From positions 924,310 to 988,309 of the forward strand of contig NZ_SLZK01000002.1 of NCBI RefSeq assembly GCF_004341105.1: a stretch of DNA of 64,000 nucleotides. Direction: 5' to 3'. A program made the translations under genes and the position numbers. The number at the start of each line of letters is the position of its first letter. The first letter of the stretch is position 1. Below the pieces are notes generated by a model. It was not told where the DNA came from. It saw nothing but the letters and a program-made list of their open reading frames with translations, and did no database searches. This DNA comes from Rhizobium sp. BK418. Its GTDB lineage: Bacteria; Pseudomonadota; Alphaproteobacteria; Rhizobiales; Rhizobiaceae. Positions 25,763 through 37,033 of the stretch are shown here, one piece after another.

Positions 25763-26056
25763 TCATCGTGCCGGTGCGGCAGGCTGGGCGGGCGCTGTGC
25801 CGCCATTCTGCGGCGGAGGCTGCGGAACCTGGGACTGCATCTGCTGGCCGGGCTGCTGCGGGGCGACATCATTGGCTTCCTTCTGACCCCAGATCTCGAC
25901 GGGGATCCAGACGAGGAAGGCCAGCACCAGCGCAGCAATCAGCACGGCCAGGATGCGATAACCCGTACGGCCCTGCTTGGCCTTGACAGGCGAAATCTGT
26001 TCTTCGGCGTGAAGCTTTTGATCGGACTTTTCCCAACGCGTTTCCGTATGGGTCAT
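25763..26056 (-). CDS. Small membrane protein with Pro/Gln-rich tail
   Basis: A 97-residue protein: a charged cytoplasmic N-terminus (MTHTETRWEKSDQKLHAEEQ), one membrane helix (about residues 34-50) and a periplasmic tail rich in Pro, Gln and Ala. The ATG at 26056 is decided by an excellent GGAAGGAG site upstream; the longer frame overlaps the dehydrogenase gene and is spurious. No family is recognised; similar short tail-anchored-like proteins are common in rhizobia. It follows the dehydrogenase on the same strand and may share its transcript. Confidence 0.65.
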   Translation of the reverse strand: MTHTETRWEKSDQKLHAEEQISPVKAKQGRTGYRILAVLIAALVLAFLVWIPVEIWGQKEANDVAPQQPGQQMQSQVPQPPPQNGGTAPAQPAAPAR

Positions 26057-26144
26057 GATCGTCTCCTTCCGGTAATCCGCAGGTTTCGGCTTGCGGAGCT
26101 CCTGCCAGGAAAACGACATGCGGCGGGGATGGTTCCGAGGCGGC

Positions 26145-27104
26145 TCAGTATCCCGCTTTGCGATCGACGACGAACTGCAGCGGCTCGCCACGTTCGAAGC
26201 GGGCGATCTGCATTTCGACATGACGAAAAAGCGCGTTCTCTTCGGAGATCGCGGCGTCATGCGGCGTGATGAAGACATTCTCCAGCTGCCAGAGCGGGTC
26301 GTCCGCCGGCAGAGGCTCGACCTCGAACACATCGAGCGAGGCGCCGCCGAGCACGCCGGCCTCGATCGCCGCGACGATATCGGCCTGGACCTGGCTCTTG
26401 CCGCGGCCGGCATTGATGAAGACGGGCTTGCCGAGCGCGCCGCCCTGGCGCAGCCTGGCGAAGAAGGCCTTATTGTATAGGCCTGTCGTATCCGGCGTCA
26501 GCGGCAGAAGGCCGACGACGATATCGGTCTTTGCCAGGAAGGCGTCGAGCTCCGGCCCGCTGAAGGTTTCGATGCCATCGACCTCTTTCTTCGAGCGCGA
26601 CCAGCCGATGACGTTGAAGCCCATGACACGCAGCTTGGCGACGGCATCCTGGCCGAGAATGCCGAGGCCCATGACGCCGACGGTGATTTCGGCAGCTTCC
26701 GGCGGCACGAGCTTGCCCCAGATACGGTTGCGCTGGTCCTTGTCATGCTGGCGCTGCAGGCGCAGATGCATGAGGCACTGCATGACCACCCATTCGCTCA
26801 TGCGCGTCGTCAGGCTGCGATCGACGAAGCGGACGATCGGCAGATCGGGCAGATCGGGAATGGACAGGATGCTATCGACCCCGGCGCCGCCGGAAAAGAG
26901 CACCTTGAGGTTCGGGGCGCGCTTGAAAATATCCGCATCCGGCTTCCAGAGCAGCGCGTAGTCGATGCCGGTTAGGTCCAGCGCCTTGCTGTCCGGGTCG
27001 GCGGCATTGATGCTGCCGCGGTCGGCAAAGGCGGTCTTCAGGATACGGGCGACGGTTTGGGGATCGAACTTGAGGTCGACGACAACGGGAGGTTTTGCTG
27101 ACAT
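26145..27104 (-). CDS. D-2-hydroxyacid dehydrogenase (glyoxylate/hydroxypyruvate reductase type)
   Basis: A 319-residue NAD(P)-dependent dehydrogenase. The Rossmann motif is GVMGLGILGQDAV (GxGxxG), the substrate-orienting arginine sits in INAGRGKSQ, and the catalytic histidine in FITPHDAAI. The layout resembles GhrA-type glyoxylate/hydroxypyruvate reductases, but the substrate cannot be read from the sequence. It ends the yej-type transcript direction: the ATPase gene lies 23 bases upstream, so it may be co-transcribed with the transporter. Confidence 0.85.
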   Translation of the reverse strand: MSAKPPVVVDLKFDPQTVARILKTAFADRGSINAADPDSKALDLTGIDYALLWKPDADIFKRAPNLKVLFSGGAGVDSILSIPDLPDLPIVRFVDRSLTTRMSEWVVMQCLMHLRLQRQHDKDQRNRIWGKLVPPEAAEITVGVMGLGILGQDAVAKLRVMGFNVIGWSRSKKEVDGIETFSGPELDAFLAKTDIVVGLLPLTPDTTGLYNKAFFARLRQGGALGKPVFINAGRGKSQVQADIVAAIEAGVLGGASLDVFEVEPLPADDPLWQLENVFITPHDAAISEENALFRHVEMQIARFERGEPLQFVVDRKAGY

Positions 27105-27127
27105 GATTTTCTTTGCTGCTGTCCGTC

Positions 27128-28752
<1,625 letters not shown>

Positions 28753-28756
<4 letters not shown>

Positions 28757-29898
28757 TGGAACGTCTTTCTCGGATCGAAAGCATCGCGCACTGCTTCGCC
28801 GATGAAGATCAGCAGCGAGAGCATGATCGACATGGTAAAGAAAGCCGTCAGGCCGAGCCATGGCGCCTGGAGATTAGCCTTGCCCTGGGCGATCAGCTCA
28901 CCGAGCGAGGGAGAGCCCGGCGGCATGCCGAAGCCCAGGAAATCGAGCGAGGTCAGCGTGGTGATCGAGCCCGAAAGGATGAAGGGCAGGAAGGTCAGCG
29001 TCGCTACCATCGCATTCGGCAGCATATGCCGCCACATGATGGTGCGGTTGTTGACGCCGAGCGCGCGGGCGGCCCGGACATATTCGAAATTGCGGGCGCG
29101 CAGGAACTCGGCGCGCACGACGCCGACGAAGCCCACCCAGGAGAAGAGCAGCATGATGCCGAGCAGTACGAAAAAGCCGGGGGGCAGGATGGCGGCGATG
29201 ATGAGCAGGATATAGAGCACCGGCATCGAGGACCAGATCTCGATGAAGCGCTGGAAGAGCAAGTCCGTCCAGCCGCCGAAATAGCCCTGGACGGCGCCGG
29301 CCGTGACACCGATGACGGCCGAGCAGATGGTGAGCGCCAGGCCGAAGAGCACGGAAATGCGGAAACCGTAGATGACGCGGGCGAGGACATCGCGCGCCTG
29401 ATCGTCCGTGCCGAGCCAGTTGAGATTGCCAAGCCTGCAATCGGGATCGTTGGCACCCTGCGGATAGGCCGAGCAGCGCTCCTCCTTCGACATCAGCCAG
29501 AACGGCGGCGTCGGGGCCGAATGCGGAATATTGGAATTGACCGACTGGTAGGAATAGCGGATCGGCGGCCAGATCATCCAGCCATTGGCATTGATCTCAT
29601 CTGCTATGACGGAAGAGCGATAGTCCGTCTCGGCCAGGAAGCCGCCGAATTTCTCCTCAGGATAATTGATGATGACGGGGAAAAGGATTTCGCCCTTGTA
29701 GGAGGCGATGATGGGCCTGTCATTGGCGATAAACTCGGCAAAGAGGCTGAGCACGAAGAGGATAAGGAAGAGCCAGAGCGACCAGTAGCCGCGCCGGTTC
29801 GCCTTGAAGTTCCGCCAGCGGCGGATGTTGGTCGGCGACAGCAGGCCCTTGCGGGGCGGGCGTACGGGCGTCGTCGTCGGGTTTGCGGCGGCATCCAT
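28753..29898 (-). CDS. yejE: Peptide ABC transporter permease YejE
   Basis: A 381-residue permease with an N-terminal cytoplasmic stretch, a first helix (YWSLWLFLILFVLSLFAEFI), a large periplasmic loop (about 65-165) and a C-terminal binding-protein-dependent transport domain. The permease signature is EFLRARNFEYVRAARALG. The loop, including NGWMIWPPIRYSYQSVN, is typical of YejE. It starts at the ATG overlapping the yejB stop. The longer frame upstream lies within yejB and is rejected. Confidence 0.93.
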
Positions 29899-30986
29899 CA
29901 GACGTCCCTCCGCTCGAAGTCGATGCGCGGATCGATCCATGTATAGAGCAGATCCGAGATTAGGCTGACGAACAGGCCGAGCAGCGAGAAGATGTAGAGC
30001 GTCGCAAAGACGATCGGATAGTCGCGGTTGACGACCGAGAGATAGCCGAGGCGGCCGAGACCATCGAGCGAGAAGATGTTCTCGATCAGGAGCGAACCGG
30101 TGAAGAAGGCGGAGATGAAGGCGCCGGGGAAGCTCGCGATGATGATCAGCATGGCATTGCGGAAAACGTGGCCGTAGAGCACCTGGCGCTCGGTGAGGCC
30201 CTTGGCGCGCGCGGTGATGACATATTGCTTCTTGATCTCGTCGATGAAGGAATTCTTGGTCAGAAGCGTCGTCGTGGCGAAGGATGCGAGCGACAGCGAG
30301 ATCAGCGGCAGCGTGAGGTGCCAGAAATAATCGAGCGGCTTCTGCCACCAGGCCAGCTGGTCGAAATTGTCCGAGACGAGACCGCGCAGCGGGAACCAGT
30401 CATAGAAGGAACCGCCGGCGAAGAGCACGATCAGCAGGATGCCGAAGAGGAAGCTCGGCACTGCATAACCGACGATGATGACGCCTGAGGTCCAGACATC
30501 GAAGGAGGAGCCGTCCTTGACTGCCTTGCGGATGCCGAGCGGAATGGAGATGGCGTAGGAAAAGATCAGGATCCAGATGCCGAGTGAGATCGAAACCGGC
30601 AGCTTTTCGGCAATCAGATTGAGCACGGTCGTGTTGCGGAAGAAGCTTTCGCCGAAATCGAAGCGTATGTAATTCCACATCATTTCGCCGAAGCGGGTCA
30701 GCGGCGGCTTGTCGAAACCGAACTGCTTTTCCAGCTTGGCGATCAGCTCCGGATCGAGGCCCTGGGCGCCGCGATATTTGGAATTGGCGTCATCTCCCGC
30801 GCCGCCCAGGAGATCGCCGCCCCCGGAGATGCGCTGGTCGGCGCTGTCGGCCTGACCGGTCAACTGGGAGATCACCTGTTCGACCGGACCGCCGGGCGCG
30901 AATTGAACGACGATGAAAGAAATCGCCATGATGCCGATGATGGTCGGGATCATCAGAAGCAGGCGGCGAAGAATATAGGCGCCCAT
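29898..30986 (-). CDS. yejB: Peptide ABC transporter permease YejB
   Basis: A 362-residue permease of the DppB/YejB type. It has an N-terminal helix MGAYILRRLLLMIPTIIGI, a long extracytoplasmic region (about 35-135), then the transport domain with ITARAKGLTERQVLYGHVFRNAM, the coupling motif. It overlaps yejE by one base, as expected for a tight operon. About 150 bases separate it from yejA. Confidence 0.93.
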   Translation of the reverse strand: MGAYILRRLLLMIPTIIGIMAISFIVVQFAPGGPVEQVISQLTGQADSADQRISGGGDLLGGAGDDANSKYRGAQGLDPELIAKLEKQFGFDKPPLTRFGEMMWNYIRFDFGESFFRNTTVLNLIAEKLPVSISLGIWILIFSYAISIPLGIRKAVKDGSSFDVWTSGVIIVGYAVPSFLFGILLIVLFAGGSFYDWFPLRGLVSDNFDQLAWWQKPLDYFWHLTLPLISLSLASFATTTLLTKNSFIDEIKKQYVITARAKGLTERQVLYGHVFRNAMLIIIASFPGAFISAFFTGSLLIENIFSLDGLGRLGYLSVVNRDYPIVFATLYIFSLLGLFVSLISDLLYTWIDPRIDFERRDV

Positions 30987-31135
30987 CAGTCTCGGGCCTC
31001 CAGGAATATCGTCGCCTGCGCGCCGTCCAGTCTATTGCCGTTCAATCTGCCAGCCTTCCTTTGCCGGATTATGCCGGCATTTCGTGATTCGCGGATGCCA
31101 TTTGGAGCGCAGGCCCCCTCGCATTGCAAGCCTGC

Positions 31136-32968
31136 TCATTTCGCCGCGGTGGACCACCAGGCATCGGGGAAGCCAAGGCTGTACGTCGGAAACTCCGCCG
31201 GAGGCGTCACCGTATTCCAATAGGCAATCGAATAGGTGTCGCGGTAGAACAGCGGAATGACATAATGGTTGGCGAGCAGCACACGGTCCATCGCCTTGAT
31301 GGCGGCGACCTGTTCATCGCGGTTGGGGGCGAAGATGATCATGCGAACAAGCGCATCGACGGCCGGATTGGCGATGCCGGCATAGTTGCGCGAGCCCTGC
31401 TGGTTGGCGGAACCCGAGCCCCAGTAATCGGCCTGCTCGTTGCCCGGGTTCATGGTCTGCGCCCAGACATTCCAGATCATGTCGTAATCGAAGCTGCGGG
31501 CACGGTTGGTATATTGCGCCGCATCGACGGTGCGCACCCGCGCATCGATACCAATCTTCTTCAGATTATTGGCATAGGGTACTGCCCAACGCTCCAGCAT
31601 CGGGCTCGACAGGAGGATTTCGAAACTCATCGGCTGGCCGCTCTTGGTATTGACCATGCGGTTTCCCTTCAATTCCCAGCCGGCCTCCTTCAGCAGTGCG
31701 ATGGCCTTGCGAAGATTGTCCCGGCTCTTTTGCGGATCGCCGCCGACGGGATTGCTGTAGGGCGTGGTGAATACCTCCTGCGGCACCTGATCCTTCAAGC
31801 CCTGAAGGATTTCCAGTTCCCTGCCCTGGGGTAGGCCGGACGAGGCGAGATCGGTATTCCAGAAATAGCTGTCGATGCGTTTGTAGCTGTTGAAGGCGAC
31901 GGTCCGGTTCAACTCCTCGAAGTCCAGGCCGTAATTCAGGGCCTCGCGAACCCGCTCGTCCTTAAAAATGTCGCGGCGCATATTCGGCACGAGAGCCTGC
32001 ATGATCCCGGTGGAACGCAGCGGATTCGGAACGTCCTGCTTCTTGACGCGCCCGTCCTTCACGGCCGGAAAATCATATCCCGTCGCCCAGCGCGCCGCGG
32101 TCGTCTCCTGCCAATAATCGCTGTTGCCGGCCCGGAAAGCCTCGAACTCCACGTCCCGATCGCCATAATAGGTGTAGAGGATGTTGCGGAAATTGTTCTG
32201 GCCGACATTCACGTTGAGGTCCTTGCCCCAATAATCGTCGCGCAGCTCGTAGCGGATCGTCGCGCCGGGCGAGAAGGCGGCAATCTTGTAAGGTCCCGAA
32301 CCCATGACAGGCTCGAGCGTCGTCTTCGAAATGTCGCGCGGCTTGCCGTCCGGTCCCGGGGCTTCCCACCAATGTTTGGGCACGACAACCAGCTGGCCGA
32401 GAATGTTTGGCAGCTCGCGATTATTCTTTTCATCGAAGGTGAATGTGACGTCCCGCTCGCCCGTCTTTTCGGCCTTGACGACGTGACGGTAGTAGTTCCC
32501 GGCGAGCGGATTGAGCTCCTTGGTCTTGTCGAGGCTGAAAATCACGTCTTCGGGCGTGACCGACTGGCCGTCTGCCCATTTCGCTTCCTTGCGGAGTCGG
32601 AAGGTCGCGCTGGAAACATCCGTCGGATAGGAAAGACCTTCGGCAAGCAAACCGTAGGAGACGAGGAGTTCGTCGTCTGCCGATTTCATCAGCGTGTCGT
32701 AGACAAGCGACAGGCCGACAGCCGTCTCGCCTTTCGCCAGCAGCGGATTGAAAGTGTCGAACGTGCCACTCGAAGACAGGCGCAGGTCACCGCCTTTCGG
32801 GGCACCGGGATTGACGTAGTCGAAACGAGTGAAACCCGGCTTGTACTTCATTTCGCTGATGACCGAGCTGCCGATCTGGAACTGCTGGTCCTCAGCCAAC
32901 AGAGTCACAGGCGCGAGCGCCCCCGCCAAAACCACCAGCAGACCGATTTTCGACCACGAGGCCATCAT
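31136..32968 (-). CDS. yejA: Periplasmic oligopeptide-binding protein YejA
   Basis: A 610-residue SBP_bac_5 family protein with a signal peptide (cleavage probably after LLAE/ or VTLLA, residue about 24). Motifs such as FDTFNPLLAKGETAVGLSLVYDTL, FRLRKEAKWADGQSVTPEDV and GSGPYKIAAF are typical of extracellular solute-binding proteins of peptide importers. It is the first gene of the yejABEF set. A nested inverted repeat in its upstream leader (32979-33029) may affect expression. Confidence 0.92.
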   Translation of the reverse strand: MMASWSKIGLLVVLAGALAPVTLLAEDQQFQIGSSVISEMKYKPGFTRFDYVNPGAPKGGDLRLSSSGTFDTFNPLLAKGETAVGLSLVYDTLMKSADDELLVSYGLLAEGLSYPTDVSSATFRLRKEAKWADGQSVTPEDVIFSLDKTKELNPLAGNYYRHVVKAEKTGERDVTFTFDEKNNRELPNILGQLVVVPKHWWEAPGPDGKPRDISKTTLEPVMGSGPYKIAAFSPGATIRYELRDDYWGKDLNVNVGQNNFRNILYTYYGDRDVEFEAFRAGNSDYWQETTAARWATGYDFPAVKDGRVKKQDVPNPLRSTGIMQALVPNMRRDIFKDERVREALNYGLDFEELNRTVAFNSYKRIDSYFWNTDLASSGLPQGRELEILQGLKDQVPQEVFTTPYSNPVGGDPQKSRDNLRKAIALLKEAGWELKGNRMVNTKSGQPMSFEILLSSPMLERWAVPYANNLKKIGIDARVRTVDAAQYTNRARSFDYDMIWNVWAQTMNPGNEQADYWGSGSANQQGSRNYAGIANPAVDALVRMIIFAPNRDEQVAAIKAMDRVLLANHYVIPLFYRDTYSIAYWNTVTPPAEFPTYSLGFPDAWWSTAAK

Positions 32969-32978
32969 TCAGCATTTC

Positions 32979-33029
32979 CCTGTTTATTAGCTTTCGCCGA
33001 CAATACGAAAAATGCCGGCGAAAAACAGG
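32979..33029 (-). promoter_or_regulatory. Nested inverted repeat upstream of yejA
   Basis: CCTGTTT (32979-32985) faces AAACAGG (33023-33029), and inside it TTTCGCCG (32992-32999) faces CGGCGAAA (33016-33023). It starts 11 bases before the yejA start codon, so in the mRNA it would be a leader hairpin close to the ribosome-binding site; at DNA level it could be an operator. Confidence 0.45.
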
Positions 33030-33075
33030 TGAGAGTTTGTTTTTTGCCGGGCTCGCAATATTTTGACCTGACCGT

Positions 33076-33711
33076 TTACGTGCAGGGCGTCACTTCCTCG
33101 AGACGCTTGCGCAACATCCGCCGCAGTTCGCCAACGAGACGTGGATCACCAGAGCCATCGGGGTCATTGGCGGCTGCGACGACGATGCGCAGCAGCTCGA
33201 GGACGAGAGCGCCCAGAAGATCGACATCACGCTCGACCGAAGGCTCGGCATTCTTGAGGAGTGCGGTGATGCTGACGCGAAGCTCCGCGCGCGATTTTGC
33301 CTTGCGCTCCTTGGGTACATCGCGCCTGGCGGCGAGAACGGGAAATTCCGGATGTTCCTCGAGAAAGCGGCCGAACCGCGTGAAGATCGCATCGCCGATC
33401 TCGGCCGCACTCCCGCCGCGGGTCTTCTCCGCGAGCTCGGTGAGGCAGCCGTTCAACTGCTGCAGGCGGTCGATGTGTAGCGCTTCGGCAAGCAGGAGCT
33501 TGGTCGGGAAGAATTGATAGAGTGAGCCGATAGAGGAATTGGCGGCTGCGGCAATCTCCGTCATGGTCGCGGCGTCATAGCCCTTTTCGAGAAAGACCCT
33601 GGCCGCTGCTTCGAGGAGGACGGCGACGCGGTCGTGGCCGCGCTGACGTTTCGGCACGCGGGTCTGCGGTTCGGGGCTTGATTTTTGTGAGGTTATCCTC
33701 GTATCTGTCAT
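33076..33711 (-). CDS. TetR-family transcriptional regulator
   Basis: A 211-residue repressor-type protein. The N-terminal helix-turn-helix is clear (RVAVLLEAAARVFLEKGYDA...MTEIAAAANSSIGSLYQFFPTK, residues about 27-72); the C-terminal ligand domain is not diagnostic. I start at the ATG at 33711; upstream extension would run antisense to the neighbouring hydrolase. It is divergent from the isochorismatase-fold gene, with two similar palindromes at its start and in the intergenic space, so it probably regulates itself and that gene. Ligand unknown. Confidence 0.87.
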   Translation of the reverse strand: MTDTRITSQKSSPEPQTRVPKRQRGHDRVAVLLEAAARVFLEKGYDAATMTEIAAAANSSIGSLYQFFPTKLLLAEALHIDRLQQLNGCLTELAEKTRGGSAAEIGDAIFTRFGRFLEEHPEFPVLAARRDVPKERKAKSRAELRVSITALLKNAEPSVERDVDLLGALVLELLRIVVAAANDPDGSGDPRLVGELRRMLRKRLEEVTPCT

Positions 33712-33726
33712 TGTGAGGATACCCTC
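33688..33726. promoter_or_regulatory. Twin palindromic operators of the TetR regulator
   Basis: TGAGGTTATCCTCG (33688-33701) and TGAGGATACCCTCA (33714-33727) are near-identical imperfect palindromes whose starts are 26 bases apart. One lies over the first codons of the TetR gene and the other in the intergenic space upstream of the hydrolase gene. This is the classical arrangement for a divergent TetR operator. Confidence 0.72.
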
Positions 33727-33750
33727 ATATTTTCTTCCCCGGAGATTCCC

Positions 33751-34323
33751 ATGTCCCTCTACGATCCCAAGACCACAGCACTCATTTCCATCGACCTGCA
33801 GGGCTTCATCGTCAGCCGGCAACTTGCGCCGCATTCGGCCGAGCAGGTGGTCGAGAATACCGCCGCGATCGCACGGAAGTTGAAGTCCGAAGGCGGCACG
33901 GTGATCCTCGTTACCGTCGGATTCTCCCCGGACTATGCCGATGCTGTCAACCAGCCGGTGGACGAGCCGGCGGTTTTCCCTCAAGGCGGCCTTCCGGCCG
34001 AAGCGCTTGCGGCTCCTGCGGAAATCGCCGCGCTCGATGTCGACGTCCATATCGTCAAACAGCAGTGGAGCGCCTTTTATGGTACGGCGATGGATCTCCA
34101 GCTTCGCCGCCGCGGCATCAAGACCGTGATCCTGACGGGCATCGCAACGAATTTCGGCGTCGAGGCAACGGTCCGCGATGCCTTTGCCCATAACTACGCC
34201 GTCATCGCCGTCGAGGATGCGATGGCGACCTTCACCGCCGAAATGCATGCGCTTTCCTGCGGGCGCATCCTGCCTCGGCTCTCGAGGGTGCGCAAAACGG
34301 CCGATGTTCTTTCCAACGGCTAA
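33751..34323 (+). CDS. Isochorismatase-fold hydrolase lacking the nucleophilic cysteine (YecD-like)
   Basis: A 190-residue protein of the isochorismatase-like superfamily. The acidic residue (Asp15 in ISIDLQG) and the lysine (Lys103 in VKQQWSAFYG) are present. At the position of the catalytic Cys the sequence is GIATNFGVEATVRDAF, i.e. Gly136 replaces Cys. The same Gly-containing motif occurs in E. coli YecD, which also shares the ending PR(I/L)xRVR. So it is YecD-like and probably not a cysteine amidase. It is divergent from a TetR regulator, with operators between them. Confidence 0.85.
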   Translation: MSLYDPKTTALISIDLQGFIVSRQLAPHSAEQVVENTAAIARKLKSEGGTVILVTVGFSPDYADAVNQPVDEPAVFPQGGLPAEALAAPAEIAALDVDVHIVKQQWSAFYGTAMDLQLRRRGIKTVILTGIATNFGVEATVRDAFAHNYAVIAVEDAMATFTAEMHALSCGRILPRLSRVRKTADVLSNG

Positions 34324-34419
34324 AGCCTTTCCCGTGCCACCCGCCAATCATCGATTCACCAAAATTGCTTTTCACGGTAGATTCGATTGCAAATCACTCT
34401 GGCGCAATATGGGAACGGC

Positions 34420-35508
34420 ATGGCTTTCGGCTTAATTCGGGCTTTCGGGACTCAAGCTTTCGGGACTTTCGGCAAGCTGATATTCGCTGGCGCAATGGGC
34501 GCAAGCCTTGTCGCCGGCGATGTCGGCGCTCAGCAGAAGACACCGAGCCCCGGCAGCGCCAAGGCGGTTTTCGGCGCGATGAAATTGCCGACGCAGGGAC
34601 CGGCGCAGCCGATCGGTTTCTATGCCAAGGGCTGCATGACAGGCGCCGAAGCGCTGCCGGCAGACGGGCCGACCTGGCAGGCGATGCGGCTTTCGCGCAA
34701 CCGGCGCTGGGGTAATCCGGCGATGATCGCGCTTCTGGAGAAATTCTCGCAGGATGCGCATGACAGGATCGGCTGGCCGGGCATCCTCGTTGGCGACATC
34801 GCCCAGCCGCGCGGCGGGCCGATGATCAACGGCCATGCTTCGCATCAGATCGGCCTTGATGCCGACGTCTGGCTGACGCCGATGCCCTCGCACCGCATGA
34901 GCTACGAAGAACGGGAGAACCTGCCCTTCATCAGCATGCTGCAAAAGGACAAGTTCCTGACCATCGATCCCAAGGTTTGGAGCGAGCAGCGGGCAGCGCT
35001 TCTCATGCTGGCTGCGAGCTATCCGCAGGTCGAGCGCATCTTCGTCAATCCGGCGATCAAGAAGAAGATGTGCGACACCTGGACGGGTGATCGCACCAAT
35101 CTCGGCAAGCTCAGGCCCGAATACGGGCACGATTCGCATTTCCATATCCGCATCAAATGCCCGCCAGGCGTCAAGAGCTGCACGCCGCAGCCGCCCGTCG
35201 CCGCCGGCGACGGCTGCGACAAGTCGCTTGCCTGGTGGTTCACTAGGGAACCCTGGGCGCCGCCGAAACCGCCGAAGCCCGGTGTAATACCGAAGCCGCC
35301 GCGTGAAGTCATGGTCTCCGACCTGCCGAAGGCCTGCTCTGCCGTTGTCGATGCCCCGTCCATCGCCTCTGCCGAAGCTGGAACCTATGGCGGCCCTTCT
35401 GCGGCGAGTGCACTGGCGGCGGCACCGGCTACCGCATCCGCCATCGATGCTGGCACTGCACTGCCTTCCGTCGGCCCGCTTCCGAGCGACAAGCCCGTCG
35501 GGCCATAG
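34420..35508 (+). CDS. mepA: Penicillin-insensitive murein endopeptidase
   Basis: A roughly 362-residue exported M74 metallopeptidase that cleaves D-Ala-meso-DAP cross-links in peptidoglycan. Metal ligands are recognisable in NGHASHQIGLDADVWL and GHDSHFHIRIKCP. After the catalytic domain there is a Pro-rich linker (PPKPPKPGVIPKPP) and an Ala-rich tail not needed in the E. coli enzyme. The start is uncertain: ATGs at 34387 and 34420 are in frame; the second sits just before the signal sequence (helix FGKLIFAGAMGASLVAG). It is a single gene between the hydrolase and mgsA. Confidence 0.9.
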   Translation: MAFGLIRAFGTQAFGTFGKLIFAGAMGASLVAGDVGAQQKTPSPGSAKAVFGAMKLPTQGPAQPIGFYAKGCMTGAEALPADGPTWQAMRLSRNRRWGNPAMIALLEKFSQDAHDRIGWPGILVGDIAQPRGGPMINGHASHQIGLDADVWLTPMPSHRMSYEERENLPFISMLQKDKFLTIDPKVWSEQRAALLMLAASYPQVERIFVNPAIKKKMCDTWTGDRTNLGKLRPEYGHDSHFHIRIKCPPGVKSCTPQPPVAAGDGCDKSLAWWFTREPWAPPKPPKPGVIPKPPREVMVSDLPKACSAVVDAPSIASAEAGTYGGPSAASALAAAPATASAIDAGTALPSVGPLPSDKPVGP

Positions 35509-35607
35509 GCCTGTGCAACAAGGCTGCCGGCGGCTGTCTTTCAAATCGCAAACGGCTGGTGTAGAAGCGGCCAAACCGATTGAATTACTCGCGCGGAGGT
35601 TCCGTTC

Positions 35608-35988
35608 ATGGCCGGCGACAAATGCCTCGCATTGATTGCGCATGACCAGAAGAAGGACGAAATGGCGGAGTTTGCCCGCCGCAACAGAGACCTCCTCGCC
35701 AAATGGAAAATCGTCGCCACCGGCACGACCGGCGGGCGCGTGCTTGACGCGGTTCCCGACCTTCACGTGACGCGGCTGAAGAGCGGCCCGCTTGGCGGCG
35801 ACCAGCAGATCGGCGCCCTGATCTCGACCGGCGAAGTCAGTGCCCTGATCTTCTTCGTGGACCCGCTGACGCCGATGCCGCATGATGTCGACGTGAAGGC
35901 GCTCATGCGGCTTGCGATCGTCTACGACATTCCGATGGCGCTCAACGAGTCGACAGCCGAAAAGCTTCTCCCTACCCTTAACGCCTGA
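35608..35988 (+). CDS. mgsA: Methylglyoxal synthase
   Basis: A 126-residue enzyme that converts dihydroxyacetone phosphate to methylglyoxal and phosphate. Conserved motifs are [31 protein letters not shown] and [12 protein letters not shown], which includes the catalytic aspartate. A GCGGAGG site precedes the ATG. It is 28 bases upstream of glk, so the two probably share a transcript; both touch the glycolytic entry of hexose and triose phosphates. Confidence 0.95.
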   Translation: MAGDKCLALIAHDQKKDEMAEFARRNRDLLAKWKIVATGTTGGRVLDAVPDLHVTRLKSGPLGGDQQIGALISTGEVSALIFFVDPLTPMPHDVDVKALMRLAIVYDIPMALNESTAEKLLPTLNA

Positions 35989-36016
35989 TATCTCGGGCTA
36001 CAGCACGGAACCGGCC

Positions 36017-37033
36017 ATGACTGCATCCTCCACTCCCTTGCCCTTTCCGATCCTGATCGGCGATATCGGCGGCACGAATGCCCGCTTTTCCATCCTGTCG
36101 GATGCCTATGCCGAGCCGAAGCAGTTTCCGAATGTGCGCACGGCCGATTACGGGACGATCGACGAAGCGATCCAGAAAGGTGTCCTGGACAAGACGTCCG
36201 TGCAGCCGCGCGCCGCAATCCTTGCCGTCGCCGGCCCGATCAAGGCCGATGAAATCCCGCTGACCAACTGCCCTTGGGTGGTGCGGCCGAAGACGATGAT
36301 CGAGGGGCTTGGCCTCGTCGATGTGCTCATCGTCAACGATTTTGAGGCCCAGGCGTTGGCGATCGCCGCACTGTCCGACGAAAACCGCGAGCGCATCGGC
36401 TATACTTCTGACGACATGGTGGCGTCCCGCGTCGTGCTCGGGCCCGGCACCGGCCTCGGCGTCGGCGGCCTGGTTCACGCTCAGTCGACCTGGATCCCAG
36501 TTCCCGGCGAAGGCGGCCATGTCGATCTCGGACCGCGCAGCAGGCGCGACTATGAGATCTTCCCGCATGTCGAAACCATCGAGGGCCGGATTTCGGCCGA
36601 GCAGATCCTCTGCGGCCGCGGCATCGTCAATCTCTATCGCGCCATCTGTGCCGCCGACGGTCTCAAACCGACGATGTCCGATCCGGCCGATATCACCTCG
36701 CATGCACTCGCCGGCAGCGACAAGGTTGCCGTCGAAACGGTCTCGTTGTTTGCGACCTATCTCGGGCGCGTCGCGGGCGACATGGCGCTCGTCTTCATGG
36801 CCCGCGGCGGCGTCTATCTCTCAGGCGGCATCTCGCAGAAGATTCTTCCGGCGCTGAAAGGGCCGGAATTCCGCGCCGCCTTCGAGGATAAGGCGCCGCA
36901 TTCCGCGCTGCTGCGAACGATCCCAACCTATGTCGTGACGCATCCGCTCGCCGCTCTGGCCGGGCTTTCCTCCTATGCGCGCATGCCCGGAAACTTCGGC
37001 GTTTCGACGGACGGCCGACGCTGGCGGCGTTAG
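36017..37033 (+). CDS. glk: Glucokinase
   Basis: A 338-residue bacterial glucokinase. Motifs: [15 protein letters not shown] (phosphate-binding), [18 protein letters not shown] (catalytic Asp) and [15 protein letters not shown], then [11 protein letters not shown]. It phosphorylates glucose with ATP. The last codon is followed by a TAG that belongs to the left arm of a palindromic repeat element, so the end of the gene has been shaped by that insertion. The start ATG at 36017 leaves 28 bases to mgsA. Confidence 0.95.
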   Translation: MTASSTPLPFPILIGDIGGTNARFSILSDAYAEPKQFPNVRTADYGTIDEAIQKGVLDKTSVQPRAAILAVAGPIKADEIPLTNCPWVVRPKTMIEGLGLVDVLIVNDFEAQALAIAALSDENRERIGYTSDDMVASRVVLGPGTGLGVGGLVHAQSTWIPVPGEGGHVDLGPRSRRDYEIFPHVETIEGRISAEQILCGRGIVNLYRAICAADGLKPTMSDPADITSHALAGSDKVAVETVSLFATYLGRVAGDMALVFMARGGVYLSGGISQKILPALKGPEFRAAFEDKAPHSALLRTIPTYVVTHPLAALAGLSSYARMPGNFGVSTDGRRWRR

